Below, piece after piece: positions 28,125 to 31,148 of a stretch of 31,148 nt of DNA. The notes under the pieces were generated by a model. That model was not told the origin of the DNA, made no database searches, and saw only the letters and a program-made list of their open reading frames with translations. This stretch comes from Mucidula mucida (lineage: Eukaryota; Basidiomycota; Agaricomycetes; Agaricales; Physalacriaceae): contig JADNYV010000407.1 of assembly GCA_015501055.1 (NCBI GenBank), positions 1-31,148 on the forward strand. The letters are read 5' to 3'. Position 1 is the first letter of the stretch. Every line of letters starts with the position of its first letter. Both the position numbers and the translations under genes were made by a program.

Positions 28125-28670
28125 TCAAGCGCGTTTTGCAGGTGTTTTTGGTGTCGCACGGGCAGGCTTTGGTAAGTCCTCCCAATCCTTGACACCCTTT
28201 AACTTTAGATACTCATCAAGTGCTTTTAGGTCCTTGACTTCCTTGAGCGGTTTGAACATCTCATTGCCCGACGTCCACCAGACGTGAAACCAGATCTTTG
28301 TCCGCCGCCACTCATGGTCTTCAATGCCCTCGACAAAGAACTCTGCATCAGGCGGTGCGCCAAAGTCATATGGTTTGGGCGCGCTACGATTGGGAAACAG
28401 TAGTACGTCCGTCTCTTCATATGGGCAGAGCAAGCTAATATGGAACTTATTATGTAGGCGTTGTTTCACCAGTGTTTCAGGCAATTCCAGTGTGTACGTT
28501 GACGTCGCTGGGAACGCCTCCTCCACTGTGTACGGCCCAATGAACTTAGGTAAGAGTTTTTGAGCTCTTCCCTTTGGGAAATTAATATTCTGAGTTGATA
28601 GGTAAACCTTTGACCCAGGCTTAATCTCCGGCTCCTCACGACACTTCTTGTTCGCTTGGTGAGTCTAAAA
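28125..28670 (-). pseudogene. Ty3/gypsy Pol C-terminus with chromodomain-like end, truncated by hAT insertion
   Basis: The minus-strand frame is open from the hAT junction at 28670 to the stop at 28125. It reads KPGSKVYLSTQNINFPKGRA, then LLPKFIGPYTVEEAF (GPY/F module after the integrase core), then TYTLELPETL...HNKFHISLLCPY and a chromodomain-like end (VEGIEDHEWRRTKIWFHVWW). These are the standard C-terminal features of chromovirus-type Ty3/gypsy integrases. The chromodomain would target integration to modified chromatin. The rest of pol should continue beyond the hAT element, outside the window. Confidence 0.85.
28663..28670. repeat. Presumed target-site duplication of hAT copy 2 (GTCTAAAA)
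   Basis: Eight bases outside the left TIR. The matching right copy would lie beyond the window, so this is inferred from the 8-bp rule seen for copy 1. Confidence 0.5.
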
Positions 28671-28687
28671 TAAGGATCAGCACGGGT
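28671..28687 (+). repeat. hAT copy 2, left terminal inverted repeat
   Basis: Identical to 5472-5488. Confidence 0.95.
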
Positions 28688-28939
28688 CGGCGGGTTCGGC
28701 GCGGGTCACGGGTTTTCCCGTGCACAGGTACGGGTACGGGTCGGTCCTTCCCAATTTGGGCAAACCCGTGGTACCCGCACCTAATCCGCCCTCTAAACTA
28801 GTGGTCATGCACCTCCAGGCCTCAATTTTGCTTCCGTTTTGTTTGCGATAAGCATGTAGATATAACTTGGTAGCTATGCAACACCTTACAAAGCTGAAAA
28901 TAATCGTACTCCTAATTATTGTACTTGCTACTGCCTGCC

Positions 28940-31148
28940 ATGCCTCCCGCAAAAGACCCCAACGCCTTGGCGACTAACCGTAATCCTCTTAAACGGCGGA
29001 GCAATGGTTCTCGCGCTGATGGGGCCTCCTCGTCGTCCTCCGCCAGTGGTAACAAGAAAAAATCGACCACCCAGGACGTCGGTGCAGGAATGAAAGGAAC
29101 ACTGCTCAAACATGGTCATGCTATTGACAGAGGTCAGTACTATACATTAAGGCAAAAATAGTCGACTTACTGTTCCTCAGAGCCCATCGTACAGCAGCGC
29201 CGTCAGGTCAAACTGCCAGAGCGCTACCTCCACAATCGACAGCCAGCAACGGCCAACGCAGCCGCTGCCAAAGCAGCTGCTTCCAACATGGAAGAAGACG
29301 ACGAGGACCTCGAGCAGCAACCACAACGTCCTCGCAAGAAGGCCAGGACGGTTCATAGCGACGACGATGAGCAGCAGCCCCCACCGCCTCCTAAAACATC
29401 TTGCAAGACCACCGAGGAGGATGCACCTGACGATGATGATGATGCTCCTCTTCCTTGGCCGCCTGTCAGGCGATCTCGCAAGGTCACCGTTGAGGATGCG
29501 CCCAACGACGACAACAATTCTGCTCCTCCTAAGCCGCCTCGTAAACGGTCGCGTAAGACAACCGTTGAAGACGTCCCCAAGCCTGAGGACGTCAACAGCA
29601 GCCATCGCCGCGATCCAACACCCGAGCACGAAGAGACTGAGGAAGAAAAACTCCGTCAGTAAAATTTTACCCTCCCAGACGCTCACTCACCATTTCCACA
29701 GTTCGCAAATCGAAGACGTGGACGTCTGGAATCTACGGATTCTATAAGACGCCCTACGTCGAGTACGTCGGTGCCTCCAAACAAGTATTGCACACGTTCC
29801 AGTGTGCCTTCTGCTCCATCAAGAAACATTGCTTCCAAGATACCGGCGACAGAAATTTGAGTAGTGCCCTCGCCAAGCATGCCAAGGCGTGCATGGGCAC
29901 AGAGCAGGTTGAATCCGCGCTCCAGTTGGGAAAGACGCCCGCCGAGATCAAGGAGATGCTCTCCGGGCATGCCAAGGCAGGAAATAAGGATATTCGTGGG
30001 ATGTTTGACGGCATGCAAAAGAAGGGTGTCCTGAGTTATTCGACAACTCAGCACACTCCCACACAGACAAGGTGAGTACGCGTACCTGTTGTTCAACTTC
30101 GCTAACATTCCCATAAGTATTCGTCTGTTAACCGGTTCAGTACTCATTAGCCTTCTTAGATTTGTACCATCGCTTTTCAGATCATTAACTCGTCAACACT
30201 TCTCCTTCCCGCCTGGAAGGCTCTGCTCCGGAGACGAAAACAGCGTGTACGAGTTATACCGCGCGACGTGCGCACGCAATGGAATTCTACGTATGACATG
30301 CTCCACTTTGCTTTACAGTATCGCGACGCTATCAATGAATTCACCGCGCCAGCCGCCAACAAACTACGCAAGTGGGAATTGTCCTTGGATGAATGGGCAT
30401 TGTTGGAAGAGATGCATTGTATCCTCCAGGTACGTTGGTTTCTGTTTGTATGAGCTGCCAAGCTGGTAACTGATGCATGTTTAGATCCTCAAGGAAGAAA
30501 CCCTCCACTTCTCATCTGACAGGGCCGTCATCGCTGATGTCCTTCCCACCATCGACAAAATCAACACCTTTTTTACTATGCAGCTCTTCAAACTCCACCT
30601 GGAGGATGGGACGGAACAAAACATTGCTATCTCCGACGCTTTCAAGACCAGCCTCTTCCTCGCAAGCCGAACCCTGAACAAGTATTATGCATTAACGGAT
30701 GATACGGTTTACCGTATTGCTATGAGTACATTTTGTTTTCCTAATCGAAATTTCTACTGATATTATATGACACAGTTCTTCATCCCTCACACAAGCTCAA
30801 TACTTTCAAGACAACGACTGGGAGCCAAGCTGGATCGACAAGGCGCAGGCGGCCGTCAAGGATGTATGGCGCGATGAATACCGCGGTCAAACGGAGCTTC
30901 TACCAGAGGAACAGGTAACGAAGAAGGCACCAGCAGGAACGAGCACCGTACATTCAATCTTGTTGACTCTTATTGTTGAACTAATCTAATCTTACAGGCT
31001 GCCAAAATTTGGGAGCAGCGCAAACAGGGCCGTGTACCTACTGAATGCGACGAGCTTGATCGTTACTTATCTTCGGATACGGAGCCTGTCGACGACATTA
31101 TTCAGTGGTGGGTCGACAAGCGGAGCTCTTTCCCGCGGCTGTCGAGAA
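28940..31148 (+). pseudogene. hAT transposase (copy 2), partial and frameshifted
   Basis: Exons fit at 28940-29132, 29181-29654, 29702-30071, 30181-30429, 30485-30725, 30776-30947 and 30998 onward. The N-terminal part starts MPPAKDPN and has an acidic/basic low-complexity region with NLS-like clusters (RPRKKAR, PPRKRSRK). It is followed by an intact BED-type zinc finger (FQCAFCSIKKHC ... HAKAC) after a KTWTSGIYGFYKTP segment. The next exons correspond to the RTQWNSTYDML region. As in copy 1, the first part of the catalytic fold is missing and the 30071 and 30181 exon phases disagree. In addition, one base is missing near 30800 (AAGCTCAATAC against AAGCTCGAATAC), shifting the frame. The gene is therefore inactive as written. 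Confidence 0.85.
29390..29600 (+). repeat. Coding tandem repeat, about 26 residues per unit
   Basis: Within the second transposase exon, units of the form (S)CKTTEEDAPDDDDDAP, RKVTVEDAPNDDNNSAP and RKTTVEDVPKPED recur, each joined by a Pro-rich basic linker (PPVRRS, PPRKRS). DNA and protein both show about three degenerate copies. Confidence 0.7.

Larger units (their letters stand above)
28671..31148 (+). mobile_element. hAT DNA transposon, copy 2 (longer form, right end outside window)
   Basis: It starts with the same 17-bp TIR as copy 1 and has near-identical subterminal sequence and coding exons. It contains about 0.8 kb (about 29010-29804) that copy 1 lacks. It is inserted into the Ty3/gypsy pol remnant at 28670. 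The window ends at the equivalent of copy 1 position 7149, so about 530 bp of the element should follow. Confidence 0.93.

Noticed and set aside
30089..30469. Plus-strand ORF of 126 codons in hAT copy 2
   Set aside because: Crosses the predicted intron and reads the transposase exon in the wrong frame; the hAT motifs are in another frame.

Overview
The window looks like accessory, transposon-rich DNA from a filamentous basidiomycete, most likely an agaricomycete. Genes are split by many 45-60 nt introns with GT-AG ends. Agaricomycete-type F-box paralogues (N-terminal coiled coil followed by an F-box) recur. Two Ty3/gypsy elements, one of them lacking a chromodomain, and hAT transposons with 8-bp target duplications are present. 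There are no operons, ribosome-binding sites or bacterial signals.

Layout. 1-3000: an aerolysin-like (inferred) gene on the minus strand with about three degenerate tandem copies of its promoter/5' region upstream. 3.7-4.9 kb: two decayed F-box relics. 5.47-7.68 kb: a complete but internally deleted hAT element with 17-bp terminal inverted repeats and an 8-bp target duplication. 7.8-10.9 kb: a pair of F-box genes (type A then type B); type A has lost its ATG and carries an in-frame stop. 11.3-19.7 kb: a coilin-like gene on the minus strand, split by a full-length Ty3/gypsy retrotransposon (12432-19314) with two identical 313-bp LTRs, intact gag and pol, and a -1 slippery heptamer ending exactly at the gag stop. 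A 74-bp inverted duplication also lies in the 5' part of the coilin-like gene. 20.1-20.8 kb: a three-exon gene for a small secreted, probably GPI-anchored protein. 21.7-25.0 kb: a second type A/type B F-box pair, here with type A intact and type B broken. 25.8-28.7 kb: the 3' half of a decayed chromodomain Ty3/gypsy element (pol tail, a further long ORF in the env position, polypurine tract, LTR). 28.67 kb to the end: a second, longer hAT copy inserted into that pol gene.

How the parts relate. The dominant theme is nested mobile-element insertion and duplication-decay of F-box genes. In the two F-box modules different members survive (A in one, B in the other). The coilin-like gene appears to have been knocked out recently: its coding frame is intact on both sides of the retrotransposon and joins in frame once the element and one target duplication are removed. 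Several long ORFs are interrupted by in-frame stops with no frameshift, which indicates young pseudogenes.

Limits: family assignments rest on motifs read by eye. No similarity search was possible, and the coilin and aerolysin calls in particular need a profile search.
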